Source of the DNA: Thiohalocapsa sp.
GTDB taxonomy: Bacteria; Pseudomonadota; Gammaproteobacteria; Chromatiales; Chromatiaceae
Assembly: GCA_021736785.1 (NCBI GenBank)
Contig: JAIPFF010000011.1
Span: 1 to 64,000 of the forward strand
Direction of reading: 5' to 3'
Length of the DNA: 64,000 nucleotides
This document shows positions 34,800-45,800 of this stretch, piece after piece. A program made the position numbers and the translations under genes. The notes beneath the pieces were generated by a model. It saw only the letters and a program-made list of their open reading frames with translations. It was not told where the DNA came from and did no database searches. Numbering within the stretch: the first letter of the stretch is position 1; each line of letters starts with the position of its first letter.

Positions 34800-35783
34800 G
34801 TGGCCGAACTGACGATGGCCAAGGCGCTGAACCTGGCGCTGACACAGGAAATGGCGCGCGACGACGGCGTCATGGTGCTCGGCGAGGACGTCGGTGTCGA
34901 TGGCGGCGTGTTCCGTATCACCGAAGGATTGCTCGACAAGTATGGCGAGGCGCGGGTAATGGACACGCCGCTGGCGGAGGCCGCGATCGTCGGCTTCTCC
35001 ATCGGCATGGCGGCCTATGGCCTGAAGCCCGTCTGCGAAGTTCAGTTCTCGGGCTTCGGCTACCTGGCGATGCACCAGATCGAGGCCCACGCGGCGCGGC
35101 TGCGCTGGCGCTCGCGCGGGCGCTACCCGGTGCCGATGGTCGTGCGTATGCCCTATGGCGGCGGCGTGCGGGCATTGGAGCATCACTCGGAAAGCAAAGA
35201 GGCCTTTTTCGCCCACACCCCCGGGCTGAAAGTGGTCATACCGTCGGGACCGCGTAATGCCCGCGCGCTGCTGGTCAGCGCCATCCGTGATCCGGATCCG
35301 GTGATCTTCATGGAGCCCAAGCGCATCTATCGGGCCTTCCGCGAGCACGTACCGGACGACGAGGAGACCTTGCCCATCGGCGAATCGAAAACAGTGCGCG
35401 AGGGCGGAGACATCACGCTGGTGTCCTACGGCTCGATGCTGCATCCGACCTTACAGGCCGCGGAGCAGCTCGCGGAGCAAGACGGCGCCGAGGCCGAGGT
35501 CATCGACCTGCTCAGCATCTCGCCGCTGGATGATTCCCGCTTCACCGAGTCTGCCCGGCGCACCGGGCGGGTGGTCGTCGTGCACGAGGCGCAGCGCAGC
35601 TTCGGGCCCGGCGCCGAGCTGATCGCCCGGCTGGTGGAAAAGTCCTTTTGGTATCTGGAAGCGCCGATTGCACGGGTCACGGGTTACGACGTGCAGGTGC
35701 CCTATTTCGCCCGGGAAGCCGACTACCTGCCGGATGCACCCCGCATCCTGGCCGCCGCAAGGGAGGTGTTGAGTCATGCCTGA
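34800..35783 (+). CDS. pdhB: Pyruvate (2-oxo acid) dehydrogenase E1 component, beta subunit
   Basis: A 327-residue E1 beta with GTG start three bases after pdhA. Seen: MAKALNLALTQEMARDDGVMVLGEDVG, DTPLAEAAIVGFSIGMAAYGLKPVCEVQFSGF with the catalytic Glu region, the VRMPYGGGVRALEHHSESKEA loop with the conserved His pair, and MEPKRIYR. The C-terminal transketolase-like domain (DITLVSYGSMLHPTLQAAEQL) is complete. It pairs with pdhA to make the alpha2-beta2 enzyme. Confidence 0.93.
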   Translation: MAELTMAKALNLALTQEMARDDGVMVLGEDVGVDGGVFRITEGLLDKYGEARVMDTPLAEAAIVGFSIGMAAYGLKPVCEVQFSGFGYLAMHQIEAHAARLRWRSRGRYPVPMVVRMPYGGGVRALEHHSESKEAFFAHTPGLKVVIPSGPRNARALLVSAIRDPDPVIFMEPKRIYRAFREHVPDDEETLPIGESKTVREGGDITLVSYGSMLHPTLQAAEQLAEQDGAEAEVIDLLSISPLDDSRFTESARRTGRVVVVHEAQRSFGPGAELIARLVEKSFWYLEAPIARVTGYDVQVPYFAREADYLPDAPRILAAAREVLSHA

Positions 35784-35960
35784 GGCGCGGCGGCGCGCGC
35801 TGCCGGGACTTGCTCGGGCGCACCGGGACTCAGTCGAGCGAAGGTTCGACCGGCCGGCACCGGCGTCGAGTGCGGCGCGGCGAAAACCCGCTAGCGACGT
35901 CCGCAACGGGCAAGACCGGCGCGGTGAGCATCAACGGGACGCCAACCGGGAGAAGCGACC

Positions 35961-37586
35961 ATGAGCCGGACATTCCGCCTGCAAGATCCCGGCGAAGGGA
36001 TCCACGAAGCCGAGATCGTCGAGGTGATGGTCGGCAGCGGCGACAGCGTCGAAGAAGGAGACAGCGTCATCGCCGTGGAGACCGACAAGGCCACGACGGA
36101 GCTGCCCTCGCCCTACAGCGGCAGAATCGAAGACATCGCCGTCGCGGCCGGCGACCAAGTGCGCGTCGGCGACGTGCTGATGACGTTCGAGGGCGAAGAC
36201 GAAGGCGGCACAGGCGGCAAGACAAAGGACCAACCCATGTCCACGTCCAAGGACGAGGACAAGGACAAGGACAAGGACAAGGACAAGGACAAGGACAAGG
36301 ACAAGGACAAGGACAAGAAGAAGGGCAAGGGCAAGACCGAGGACAAGGAGAAAAACAAGCGCAAAGCCAAAGACAAAGACAAAGGCAAGACCGGGCAGAC
36401 CGCAAGCACCGACGGCGACGGCGAGAGCGACGGCGCAACGAAGACCGGAACGACAGCCGATGGCGACGCCGAGCGCGGCACGCCGCCGTCCAAGCAGGCA
36501 AGCCGGAAGCAGCGCAAATCCGAATCCCAAGCTGGGCAGGCTTCCACCGACGGCCGGGAGCACGCCGGGCCGGTTCCGGCGGCGCCGTCCACGCGCCGCC
36601 TGGCACGGGAGCTCGATGTGGACCTCGCCGCCGTCGACGGCAGCGGACCCGGCGGTCGCGTGCTCGCGGACGACGTGCGCGCACTCGCCGAGGGCGGCCC
36701 GAGCGAGGCTCGACCGAGCGGAGACGGCGAAGAGCAGGAGGCCGAGGAGCGGGCTGCCGCGGCACCGGAGCAAGCCACAGAGGCAGACGCCGGCGAGCAG
36801 CCCCGGCAGCGCGAAGCCCAGGGCGGCGAGGCACGCGCCGGCGGATACCGGCTGCCGGACTTCTCCCGCTGGGGAGAGGTCGAGCGGGTGCAGCTGCGCT
36901 CGGTGCGCCGCGCCACGGCCCGCGAGATGAGCCGCGCCTGGTCCGAGATCCCCCATGTCATGCATCACGACCTGGCCGACGTGACGGAGTTGGAGCGCTT
37001 CCGGCGCGCCCATGCCGAGCAAGTACGCGAGGCCGGCGGCAAGCTGACACTGACGGTCTTGACGATGAAGGCGGCGGCCGCGGCGCTGCGGGCATTCCCG
37101 CGCTTCAACGCGAGCATCGACACCGAGGAAGAGGCCATCGTCCTGAAGCACTATTGCCATATCGGTGCCGCCGTCGCGACCGAGCAGGGCCTGCTGGTGC
37201 CGGTGGTGCGCGACGTGGACCGCAAGTCCATCATCGAGCTGTCGGCGGAACTGGTGACACTTGCGCAGCGGGCGCGCGCCGGCGATCTCACGCGCGACGA
37301 GATGCAGGGCGGCAGCTTCACGCTGACCAACGTCGGCGGCATCGGCGGGCGACTCTTCACGCCCATTATCAGACACCCTGAGGCGGCCATTCTCGGACTC
37401 GGGCGGGCCGAGCTGCAGCAGGTCGTTCAAGGCGATATGGATCACCCCGACCTGGCGGTGCGGCTGCGGCTGCCGCTGTGTCTGGCGTTCGATCACCGGC
37501 TCAACGACGGCGCGGAGGCGGCGCGCTTCGTCAATCGCATCGTCGAGAGTCTGCAGGATCCGGAGTCGCTGTTGCTGTCGGCCTGA
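35961..37586 (+). CDS. pdhC: Dihydrolipoamide acetyltransferase (E2) with Lys/Asp repeat linker
   Basis: A 541-residue E2. Residues 1-80 are one lipoyl domain (lipoylated Lys in VETDKATTELPS). Residues about 95-200 are a highly charged linker: ten DK dipeptides in a row, then KKGKGK, EKNKRK, KDKDKGK and Ser/Thr/Asp-rich sequence, in place of the usual Ala/Pro-rich swinging linker. The peripheral subunit-binding domain is at about 213-250 (STRRLARELDVDLAAVDGSG). A second acidic/Gln-rich linker leads to the catalytic domain (about 305-541) with the active-site DHRLNDG. GGAGAAG precedes the ATG. A 177-base gap separates it from pdhB. Confidence 0.93.
   Translation: MSRTFRLQDPGEGIHEAEIVEVMVGSGDSVEEGDSVIAVETDKATTELPSPYSGRIEDIAVAAGDQVRVGDVLMTFEGEDEGGTGGKTKDQPMSTSKDEDKDKDKDKDKDKDKDKDKDKKKGKGKTEDKEKNKRKAKDKDKGKTGQTASTDGDGESDGATKTGTTADGDAERGTPPSKQASRKQRKSESQAGQASTDGREHAGPVPAAPSTRRLARELDVDLAAVDGSGPGGRVLADDVRALAEGGPSEARPSGDGEEQEAEERAAAAPEQATEADAGEQPRQREAQGGEARAGGYRLPDFSRWGEVERVQLRSVRRATAREMSRAWSEIPHVMHHDLADVTELERFRRAHAEQVREAGGKLTLTVLTMKAAAAALRAFPRFNASIDTEEEAIVLKHYCHIGAAVATEQGLLVPVVRDVDRKSIIELSAELVTLAQRARAGDLTRDEMQGGSFTLTNVGGIGGRLFTPIIRHPEAAILGLGRAELQQVVQGDMDHPDLAVRLRLPLCLAFDHRLNDGAEAARFVNRIVESLQDPESLLLSA
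36258..36317 (+). repeat. Ten GACAAG hexanucleotide repeats inside the E2 gene
   Basis: Ten perfect in-frame copies of GACAAG encode (Asp-Lys)10 in the first E2 linker. Perfect synonymous identity (no GAT or AAA used) points to recent replication slippage rather than selection on codons. Confidence 0.97.
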
Positions 37587-37819
37587 GCCGGCCCGGCGCC
37601 CGACGACACCGCTGCGCCGGACGGCCCCGACCGAGGCGAGTGCAACCGGGGCAGGCGCACTGGCGCGCCTCATCGGGGCGCCGCTCGAAAGCGGTGCCGG
37701 GAAGCAGTCATCGCGTTCGGCAATCGGGATCGACGCCGGCGCCCGCCGATCGGCGGCACGACAGTTCGCGGGATTCACGCACGCGCATTCACTCAGCAGA
37801 CTCGCAGCAGGAGAAACGC

Positions 37820-39238
37820 ATGGTCATGGGCGATTTGCCGGTGGAAACCGAGGTGCTGGTGCTGGGCGCCGGCCCCGGCGGCTATGCGGCCGCCTTCCGT
37901 GCGGCCGATCTGGGGCTCGATGTCACGCTGGTCAGCGACGAGCAGCGCTTGGGCGGTGTCTGCCTGCTGCGCGGCTGTATCCCGTCGAAGGCGCTGCTCC
38001 ACCTCGCGGAGCTGTCGTTCTCCGCCGGCGAGGCAGCCGAGCTCGGCCTGACCCTGGGCAGCCCCGAGTGGGACTTGGAGCGGGTGCGCGGCTGGAAAGA
38101 CGACGTTGTCGGGCGACTGAGCGACGGGCTGGCGAAGCTCTGCGAGCGGCGCGGCATCCAGCTGATTCAAGGCCGTGGGCGCTTCGCCGGGCCGAACCGG
38201 CTATTGTTGTCGGATTCCGAGTACTCGAGTATCCAGTTCCGGCACGCCATCGTCGCCACCGGCTCGCTGCCGGTGGTGCCGCCCGGGCTTGACGTGCGCC
38301 CCGGCGGCCGCGTGATGACGTCGACCGGTGCGCTGGAACTGGCGGATACGCCGGAACGCCTGCTGGTCGTGGGCGGCGGCTACGTGGGCCTCGAGCTCGG
38401 CAGCGTTTATGCCGCGCTGGGCAGTCGGGTCACCCTCGTGGAGATGGCCGATCGGCTCTTGGGCGGCGCCGACACGGATTTGCTCGAGCCGCTGCGCGCC
38501 CGGCTCGACGAGCTGTTCGAAGACATCCGAGCGCAAACCCGCATCGAGGGCGCGGACGAGGGCGACGACGCCGTCAGGGTCACATTGCAGGGGCCGGACG
38601 GCAGCGATGAGCAGACCTTCGAGCGCGTGCTGCTGGCCGCCGGCCGACGGCCCAACACCGACGAGCTGGCACTGGACGAGGCCGGCATCGAGACCGACGA
38701 GGACGGCTTCATCCCCGTCGATGCCGAACGGCGCACCAATGTACCGAGCATCTTCGCCATCGGCGACCTGACCGGTGGCATGCAATTGGCGCACAAGGCC
38801 ATGCACGAGGGAAAGGTGGCGGCGGAAGTGATCGCCGGGCGCCCGGCCGCCTTCGACGCCCGCGCCGTCCCGGCCGTCATCTACACCGATCCGCAGGTCG
38901 TTTGGTGCGGCCTGACCGAGGCCGGGGCAAAGGCCCGGGACCGCGCCGTCGATATCGCCCGCTTTCCGTGGCACGCCTCCGGCCGCGCCTTGACGATGGG
39001 TGCCTCGAAGGGACTGACCAAGCTGGTTCTGGAGCGCGACACCGGTCGCGTCCTCGGCCTGGGCGCGGTCGGGCGCGGTGCCGAAGCGCTGGTCTCCGAA
39101 GCGGTGCTCGCGGTCGAGATGGGGGCGCTGGCCGAAGACTTGGCGCTGATGATCCATCCGCATCCGAGCCTGGCGGAAACGATCGGCGAGGCCGCGGAGC
39201 GCTTTTTCGGCATGCCCACGCACTTGGCGCCCGATTAG
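37820..39238 (+). CDS. lpdA: Dihydrolipoamide dehydrogenase (E3)
   Basis: A 472-residue flavoprotein disulfide reductase that reoxidises the lipoyl group with NAD+. FAD-binding GAGPGGYAAAFRAADLG at the N-terminus; redox disulfide in GGVCLLRGCIPSKALL (CxxxxC); NAD-binding GGGYVGLELGSVYAALG; second FAD contact IFAIGDLTGGMQLAHKA; and the C-terminal catalytic His-Glu in HPHPSLAETIGEA. GGAGAAACGC precedes ATG 37820; ATG 37826 is an alternative. It is separated from the E2 gene by 233 bases without a gene. Confidence 0.94.
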   Translation: MVMGDLPVETEVLVLGAGPGGYAAAFRAADLGLDVTLVSDEQRLGGVCLLRGCIPSKALLHLAELSFSAGEAAELGLTLGSPEWDLERVRGWKDDVVGRLSDGLAKLCERRGIQLIQGRGRFAGPNRLLLSDSEYSSIQFRHAIVATGSLPVVPPGLDVRPGGRVMTSTGALELADTPERLLVVGGGYVGLELGSVYAALGSRVTLVEMADRLLGGADTDLLEPLRARLDELFEDIRAQTRIEGADEGDDAVRVTLQGPDGSDEQTFERVLLAAGRRPNTDELALDEAGIETDEDGFIPVDAERRTNVPSIFAIGDLTGGMQLAHKAMHEGKVAAEVIAGRPAAFDARAVPAVIYTDPQVVWCGLTEAGAKARDRAVDIARFPWHASGRALTMGASKGLTKLVLERDTGRVLGLGAVGRGAEALVSEAVLAVEMGALAEDLALMIHPHPSLAETIGEAAERFFGMPTHLAPD

Positions 39239-39303
39239 GCGGGGAATCCAAGCGCCCGGTGCGGCATGAAACAATCGGCATACCCGCAATCGGAGGAATC
39301 GAC

Positions 39304-39672
39304 ATGGTCAAGATTCGACAAGAGCCCGGAACCAACATCGTCGAGATGGAGATCGAGGGTGCGATGACGGCACAGGAGTTCGACGACGCGCTCGCGCAGT
39401 TCAAGAGCGCCATCGACGAGCATGGCTCGATCCGCGTATTGGAGATCATCGGCTCGCTGGGCACGCCGCCGGTGCCTTGGAGCAAATTCTGGGAGGACGT
39501 CAAATTCGGCTTCGAGCACCTCGGCGACATTTCCCATGCCGCCGTTGTCGCCGACCAAGGATGGATCGGCATCTATACGAAGATGCTGGACCCGCTGCTG
39601 AAGGCCGAAATCAAGTGGTTCAAGCGCAGCGACCTGCCCGCCGCGCGCGAGTGGCTGAAGACTTCGGTCTGA
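39304..39672 (+). CDS. SpoIIAA-like (STAS-fold) protein
   Basis: A 122-residue protein of the SpoIIAA-like family (PF11964 type): NIVEMEIEGAMTAQEFDDALAQFKSAIDEHGSIRVLEIIGSLG, then WEDVKFGFEHLGDISHAAVVADQGWIGIYTKMLDPLLKAEIKWF. It shares the STAS fold with anti-anti-sigma factors but lacks the phosphorylatable Ser motif; stand-alone members are proposed to bind lipids or small ligands. A GGAGG ribosome-binding sequence lies 8 bases before the ATG. It follows lpdA by 65 bases and may be the last gene of the PDH operon. Confidence 0.88.
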   Translation: MVKIRQEPGTNIVEMEIEGAMTAQEFDDALAQFKSAIDEHGSIRVLEIIGSLGTPPVPWSKFWEDVKFGFEHLGDISHAAVVADQGWIGIYTKMLDPLLKAEIKWFKRSDLPAAREWLKTSV

Positions 39673-39824
39673 GACATGCCGGTTATCGGCCATTGCGACG
39701 CGGCCGCTCGGCGCGATACCCGCCGCCGACAAAGATCAATTTTATCCGAATTATTCGGGGGCGCTTTTCGAATAACAGTCAAGTAAAACCCGATCGATAT
39801 CAAACCGCCGATGCCGGCATCGCG

Positions 39825-40112
39825 TCAACGCGCCGGCATCCTGTCCTGCGCAAGCAACCCGTTGCGCTTGAGCACCGCGTAGATCTTTTTGCCGGTGCTC
39901 GCCAGCCTGGACAGGTCACCCAGCGTCGGCTGCTCCCCGGCATCGAGGCGCTGCTCCCAAGCGCCGAGCTCGGAATCCAAATACGCCAGCAGCTTTTGCG
40001 AGCAGCCGTCGCAGCAGCCGGTGCAGGTCTCGGCATCGGGCAGGCCGAAGGGCAGCGTCTCGCGGATCTGCGCGATCAGCGCGCGCATGACGATGCGCGT
40101 ATTCGGTTTCAT
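39825..40112 (-). CDS. Small cysteine-rich protein (CxxCCxxC)
   Basis: A 95-residue soluble protein with a compact cluster CTGCCDGCSQK at about residues 30-40, suited to bind Zn or a Fe-S cluster. The rest is helical and charged (LLAYLDSELGAWEQRLDAGEQPTLGDLSRLASTGKKIYAVLKRNGLL). I do not recognise a named family. GC-rich third positions and a clear ATG support real coding. It lies between the end of the PDH unit and clpB on the minus strand, 150 bases downstream of clpB, and could be expressed from the clpB transcript. Confidence 0.65.
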   Translation of the reverse strand: MKPNTRIVMRALIAQIRETLPFGLPDAETCTGCCDGCSQKLLAYLDSELGAWEQRLDAGEQPTLGDLSRLASTGKKIYAVLKRNGLLAQDRMPAR

Positions 40113-40263
40113 CGATACCGGTGAATGGACGTACGGGCACTATGCGGCGGGCGGCCTCGGGACGGAGATGCCGGCGGCCATGGCCTGCCGGACACCCGCG
40201 AGCGCCCCCGCGCGCAGGCGAAGGCCACCGCCGATCCGGCGGCGGCCGGCTGGTCGATCGCGG

Positions 40264-42861
<2,598 letters not shown>

Positions 42862-43269
42862 GGAATTTGTTCTCCGACAATTCTTAAGGTTATTGCGGAT
42901 TTGCGGCAGTGAATACCCGAATTCAAGCACCTGTTGCAGAACTTTGCGAGCAGGACGCGAACACCCGCTGCCCGGCGCGCGCAAGTCTGCGACGCGCTGG
43001 CCTGCGCCGACGGGACTCGGTGCACGGCCGGACAGCGGACGCGGCCGAGGGCCCGATGCCTCGGAGGGGTGCCACGAGAACACGTCATGCTCGAATATCG
43101 GAAAAAGTCGTACAGACGCGCCTGCAATCGAGCGCCGCCGATTTGCTTGGATCGGATCGACGCGGACCTTGGCGCCGTTGTTACATTCCAGGTTTCGGTC
43201 GACGCCTTCGGCACGGGCTCGGCCGGCTGGTCATCGACCAAAATAAAGACCTTATATAAGGAGTTACGA
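42862..43269. other. Divergent intergenic region between clpB and the GNAT gene
   Basis: Apart from the clpB promoter candidate no feature is supported. A short AT-rich stretch (43240-43262) lies directly before the GNAT start and includes AAGGAG as its ribosome-binding sequence. Confidence 0.5.
42899..42927 (-). promoter_or_regulatory. Candidate sigma-32 (heat-shock) promoter of clpB
   Basis: Read on the minus strand: CTTGAAT (-35, consensus CTTGAAA), a 14-base spacer, and CCGCAAAT (-10, consensus CCCCATnT). It lies 38-66 bases before the clpB start codon, a suitable distance, and clpB is a classic heat-shock gene. Confidence 0.5.
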
Positions 43270-43815
43270 ATGGACCCCCTTCAAATCCGAGAGAGCAAGC
43301 CAACCGATGCCGAAGCCGTCCTGCAGGTCGAGCGGGAGGCATTCGGCCGGGACGACGAGGCGAGCCTGGTCAGCGCGCTGCTGTCGGACCCCGGTGCGAG
43401 GCCCTACGTATCGCTGCTGGCAATTGAAGCCGGGCAGCCGGTCGGGCACGCGCTGTTCACCAATGCTCGCCTGCTCGGCGCTCAGCGTCCCGTGCATTGC
43501 AGCTTGCTCGCGCCGCTTGCGGTGTCGCCGAACGTGCAGCGGCGAGGCATCGGCTCGCGGCTGATCGCCGCGGGACTCGGTAAATTGCGCGAATTCGGCG
43601 TGGAGCTTGTATTCGTCTTCGGCAGCTCCGACTACTATCGGCGGGCCGGGTTCATGCCGGCACGCGGCTTCGGCTTGCAGGCCCCTTTTCCGATCCCCGA
43701 AGCGCACGCCGACAGTTGGATGGCGTTGGCTCTCGACGACCGCCCCCTGGGCAGCGTCACCGGCACCGTTCGCTGCGCGGCCAGCCTGAGCCACCCTGAA
43801 TTTTGGCGCGAGTAG
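43270..43815 (+). CDS. GNAT N-acetyltransferase (YhbS-like)
   Basis: A 181-residue GCN5-related acetyltransferase. The N-terminus IRESKPTDAEAVLQVEREAFGRDDEASLVSAL and the acetyl-CoA-binding segment LAPLAVSPNVQRRGIGSRLIAAGL (Q/RxxGxG/A motif RRGIGS) are diagnostic, followed by VFVFGSSDYYRRAGFMPA typical of YhbS-type enzymes. The acceptor substrate is unknown. AAGGAG precedes the ATG. Confidence 0.92.
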   Translation: MDPLQIRESKPTDAEAVLQVEREAFGRDDEASLVSALLSDPGARPYVSLLAIEAGQPVGHALFTNARLLGAQRPVHCSLLAPLAVSPNVQRRGIGSRLIAAGLGKLREFGVELVFVFGSSDYYRRAGFMPARGFGLQAPFPIPEAHADSWMALALDDRPLGSVTGTVRCAASLSHPEFWRE

Positions 43816-43965
43816 CGCACGTTCGTGCAGGCCGAGACGCGCGGCGGCCCGGCACCGGGCATGCGACGGATACGCGACCGCCACGCGAGTGGACAACCTT
43901 CGTCACGGGCGCGCTATCCTCGCCGTGCGGCATCCCGTCGCCGCGCCACTGCACCGGTAACCTCG

Positions 43966-44970
43966 ATGGCTTCGACACTGCTTGCCTCCTCCGCCCGCGT
44001 GCTTTGGCGGTTGCTTCAGCGTAACGGGATCGACCCGCGGAGCATCTTCGAGAACGCGGGCCTCGACCCGGCCAAGCTGTCGGAGCCGCGCGCGCGCTAC
44101 GACGCACGCAATGCGAGGGCGGCCTGGCTCGAAGCGGTACAGGCCATCCCCGACCCATGCTTCGGGCTGCAAGCCGGCGAGGAATGGCGGGCAACGGATT
44201 TCCATGCCCTGGGCTACGCGTTCCTGTCCAGCCGCACGCTGTCTACCGGTCTCGCCCGAATCGTGCGCTACAACGCGGTTGTCGACACCACCGTGGAATT
44301 CCGGCAAACGCTGGAAGACAACTTGCTGCGCCTCACCTACCGCATCAACCGCGATGATCTCGCCGAGCCCCCGGCCTTGGAAAACGCCCGCTGGGCCGTG
44401 GTGCTCGGCATATGTCGCGAGGCCTACGGACCGACGCTGGATCCGTTGCAAGTCTCGTTTACCCACCCGCCGCCTAGTCAGTGCACCGGGGCCTTTTTCG
44501 GCTTCTTCCGCTGCCCCGTTCACTTCGGCGCCGCGCACAGCGAGTTGATACTGGACCGTCGGATCGTCGAACAGGAACTGCCGGCGCTGAACCGGGAGCT
44601 CGCCAGTGCCAACGATGCCGTGCTGTCTGCCTATGTGGCGCAGCTCGATGACGACCTACTCTCGCGTGTGCGCGCGGCCATCATTGCGCGCCTGCCTTCC
44701 GGGGCGCCTTCCGCCGCGGATGTCGCGCGCGACCTGCACATGAGCGCACGCACGCTGCAGCGGCGCCTCGCGGACGAGCAGACCAGTTATTCGGCGCTGC
44801 TGGACGCGGTGCGCCAAGAGCTGGCGGCCCGCTATCTGTCGGAGTCGATACAGTCCCTGAGCGAAATCACCTACCTGCTCGGTTTTTCGGAACTTTCCGC
44901 CTTTTCCCGCGCCTATCGTCGGTGGACGGGCCAGAGCCCGGGCGGGGCACGCAGCGCCACCGCCCGCTAG
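43966..44970 (+). CDS. AraC-family transcriptional regulator
   Basis: A 334-residue regulator of the OruR/ArgR-like AraC subgroup: an N-terminal arabinose-binding-like sensor domain (PF12625 type; VLWRLLQRNGIDPRSIFENAGLDPAKL, FHALGYAFLSSRTLSTGLARIVRYNAVV) and a C-terminal double helix-turn-helix (SAADVARDLHMSARTLQRRLADEQTSYSALLD, and SLSEITYLLGFSELSAFSRAYRRWTGQSPG). I chose ATG 43966 because the 47 residues upstream in frame are Arg-rich and unlike the family. It may regulate a distant target or itself; no adjacent operon is an obvious one. Confidence 0.9.
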   Translation: MASTLLASSARVLWRLLQRNGIDPRSIFENAGLDPAKLSEPRARYDARNARAAWLEAVQAIPDPCFGLQAGEEWRATDFHALGYAFLSSRTLSTGLARIVRYNAVVDTTVEFRQTLEDNLLRLTYRINRDDLAEPPALENARWAVVLGICREAYGPTLDPLQVSFTHPPPSQCTGAFFGFFRCPVHFGAAHSELILDRRIVEQELPALNRELASANDAVLSAYVAQLDDDLLSRVRAAIIARLPSGAPSAADVARDLHMSARTLQRRLADEQTSYSALLDAVRQELAARYLSESIQSLSEITYLLGFSELSAFSRAYRRWTGQSPGGARSATAR

Positions 44971-44973
44971 GCA

Positions 44974-45022
44974 CCGAGGGCGCGCGAGCACGCCGAGCAC
45001 GCGCTGCGCCGGGCGCCCTCGG
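44974..45022 (+). terminator. GC-rich inverted repeat after the AraC-type gene
   Basis: A 10-bp perfect inverted repeat CCGAGGGCGC / GCGCCCTCGG with a 29-base GC-rich loop starts 4 bases after the stop codon. No T run follows. Confidence 0.4.
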
Positions 45023-45190
45023 CTGCTACGGGCAGCGGTTTGCCCGTGACGCGACGCACACGTTTGACGCGATCGATCAATCATGTTGGCGCGTGGTGTC
45101 AAGCGCGAATTCCGCCCCACGGCTAAGCTGGACAACGTCGAATAACCAAGCCGGCGCATGACCGATGCGCCGGTAAAACGAGGAAAGCGG

Positions 45191-45367
45191 ATGAACCAAG
45201 ACACGATCACCATCAGCGTCAAAACAGCCGGTCGGCTGATGCTTCTACTGGAAGATCTGCTCATCGACGGGCGGACTTTCGACAGCGACGAGCAGCTGCG
45301 CCTCTGGCGCGACGAATTACACGCCGCCCTGCCCGAGACTCCGGAGATGCAAGCCGCGTCGTTCTGA
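45191..45367 (+). CDS. Small hypothetical protein
   Basis: A 58-residue acidic protein: MNQDTITISVKTAGRLMLLLEDLLIDGRTFDSDEQLRLWRDELHAALPETPEM. A very good ribosome-binding sequence (GAGGAAAG) stands 5 bases before the ATG, and codon use fits the neighbours. It is predicted to be mostly helical, without Cys or membrane segments. No family is recognised. Confidence 0.6.
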   Translation: MNQDTITISVKTAGRLMLLLEDLLIDGRTFDSDEQLRLWRDELHAALPETPEMQAASF

Positions 45368-45800
45368 CGCGCGAAGGCACTGTCCGGTCGCCATGGATGG
45401 CGACCGTTTTGCCCGCACGCCGGACTTGCCTGGTCGCTACCGGGGCGCTCAGCTCCGGCCGTGCCTGCCGGCGCTCGAAGTGCACGGATTGGAGTGCCGC
45501 GAGATACGCGCGCCATGAATCGCACGCGTCATCCGGCCATGTCTTTACTCCGCCCCGACCCGGGACGCGCGACGCTCACCCGCTCACCCGCTCACCCGCT
45601 CACGGCCAGACCCCTACGCGACATCCCGCATCCGTCGCCCGCGCCCGACTTTCGCTAAACTGCAGGTGGTTGCATAGAGACGGCAACCAGTGCCCGACCG
45701 ACAAGGTCGCCGCGATGCATCATGGCCGGCGCCATTGCGGCCGCGTCCCGCGGCCACCGCCGGCTGATCAGCCAACACCCGCTTCCCGCACCGCAAGGCC
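45368..45800. other. Intergenic region with 8-bp tandem repeat
   Basis: No gene is supported. Almost four copies of CGCTCACC lie at 45573-45603. The antiporter promoter should be in the right half. Confidence 0.55.
45573..45603 (+). repeat. 8-bp tandem repeat (CGCTCACC)
   Basis: Three perfect copies plus seven bases of a fourth, in non-coding DNA about 200 bases before the antiporter gene. Confidence 0.9.

Noticed and set aside
35776-35964. 62-codon frame between pdhB and the E2 gene
   Set aside because: Arg/Ala-rich, no ribosome-binding site and no family resemblance; most likely the intergenic spacer.
35931-37778. 615-codon minus-strand frame with a Leu/Val repeat opposite the E2 gene
   Set aside because: The repeat is the complement of GACAAG; the E2 on the plus strand has all expected domains.
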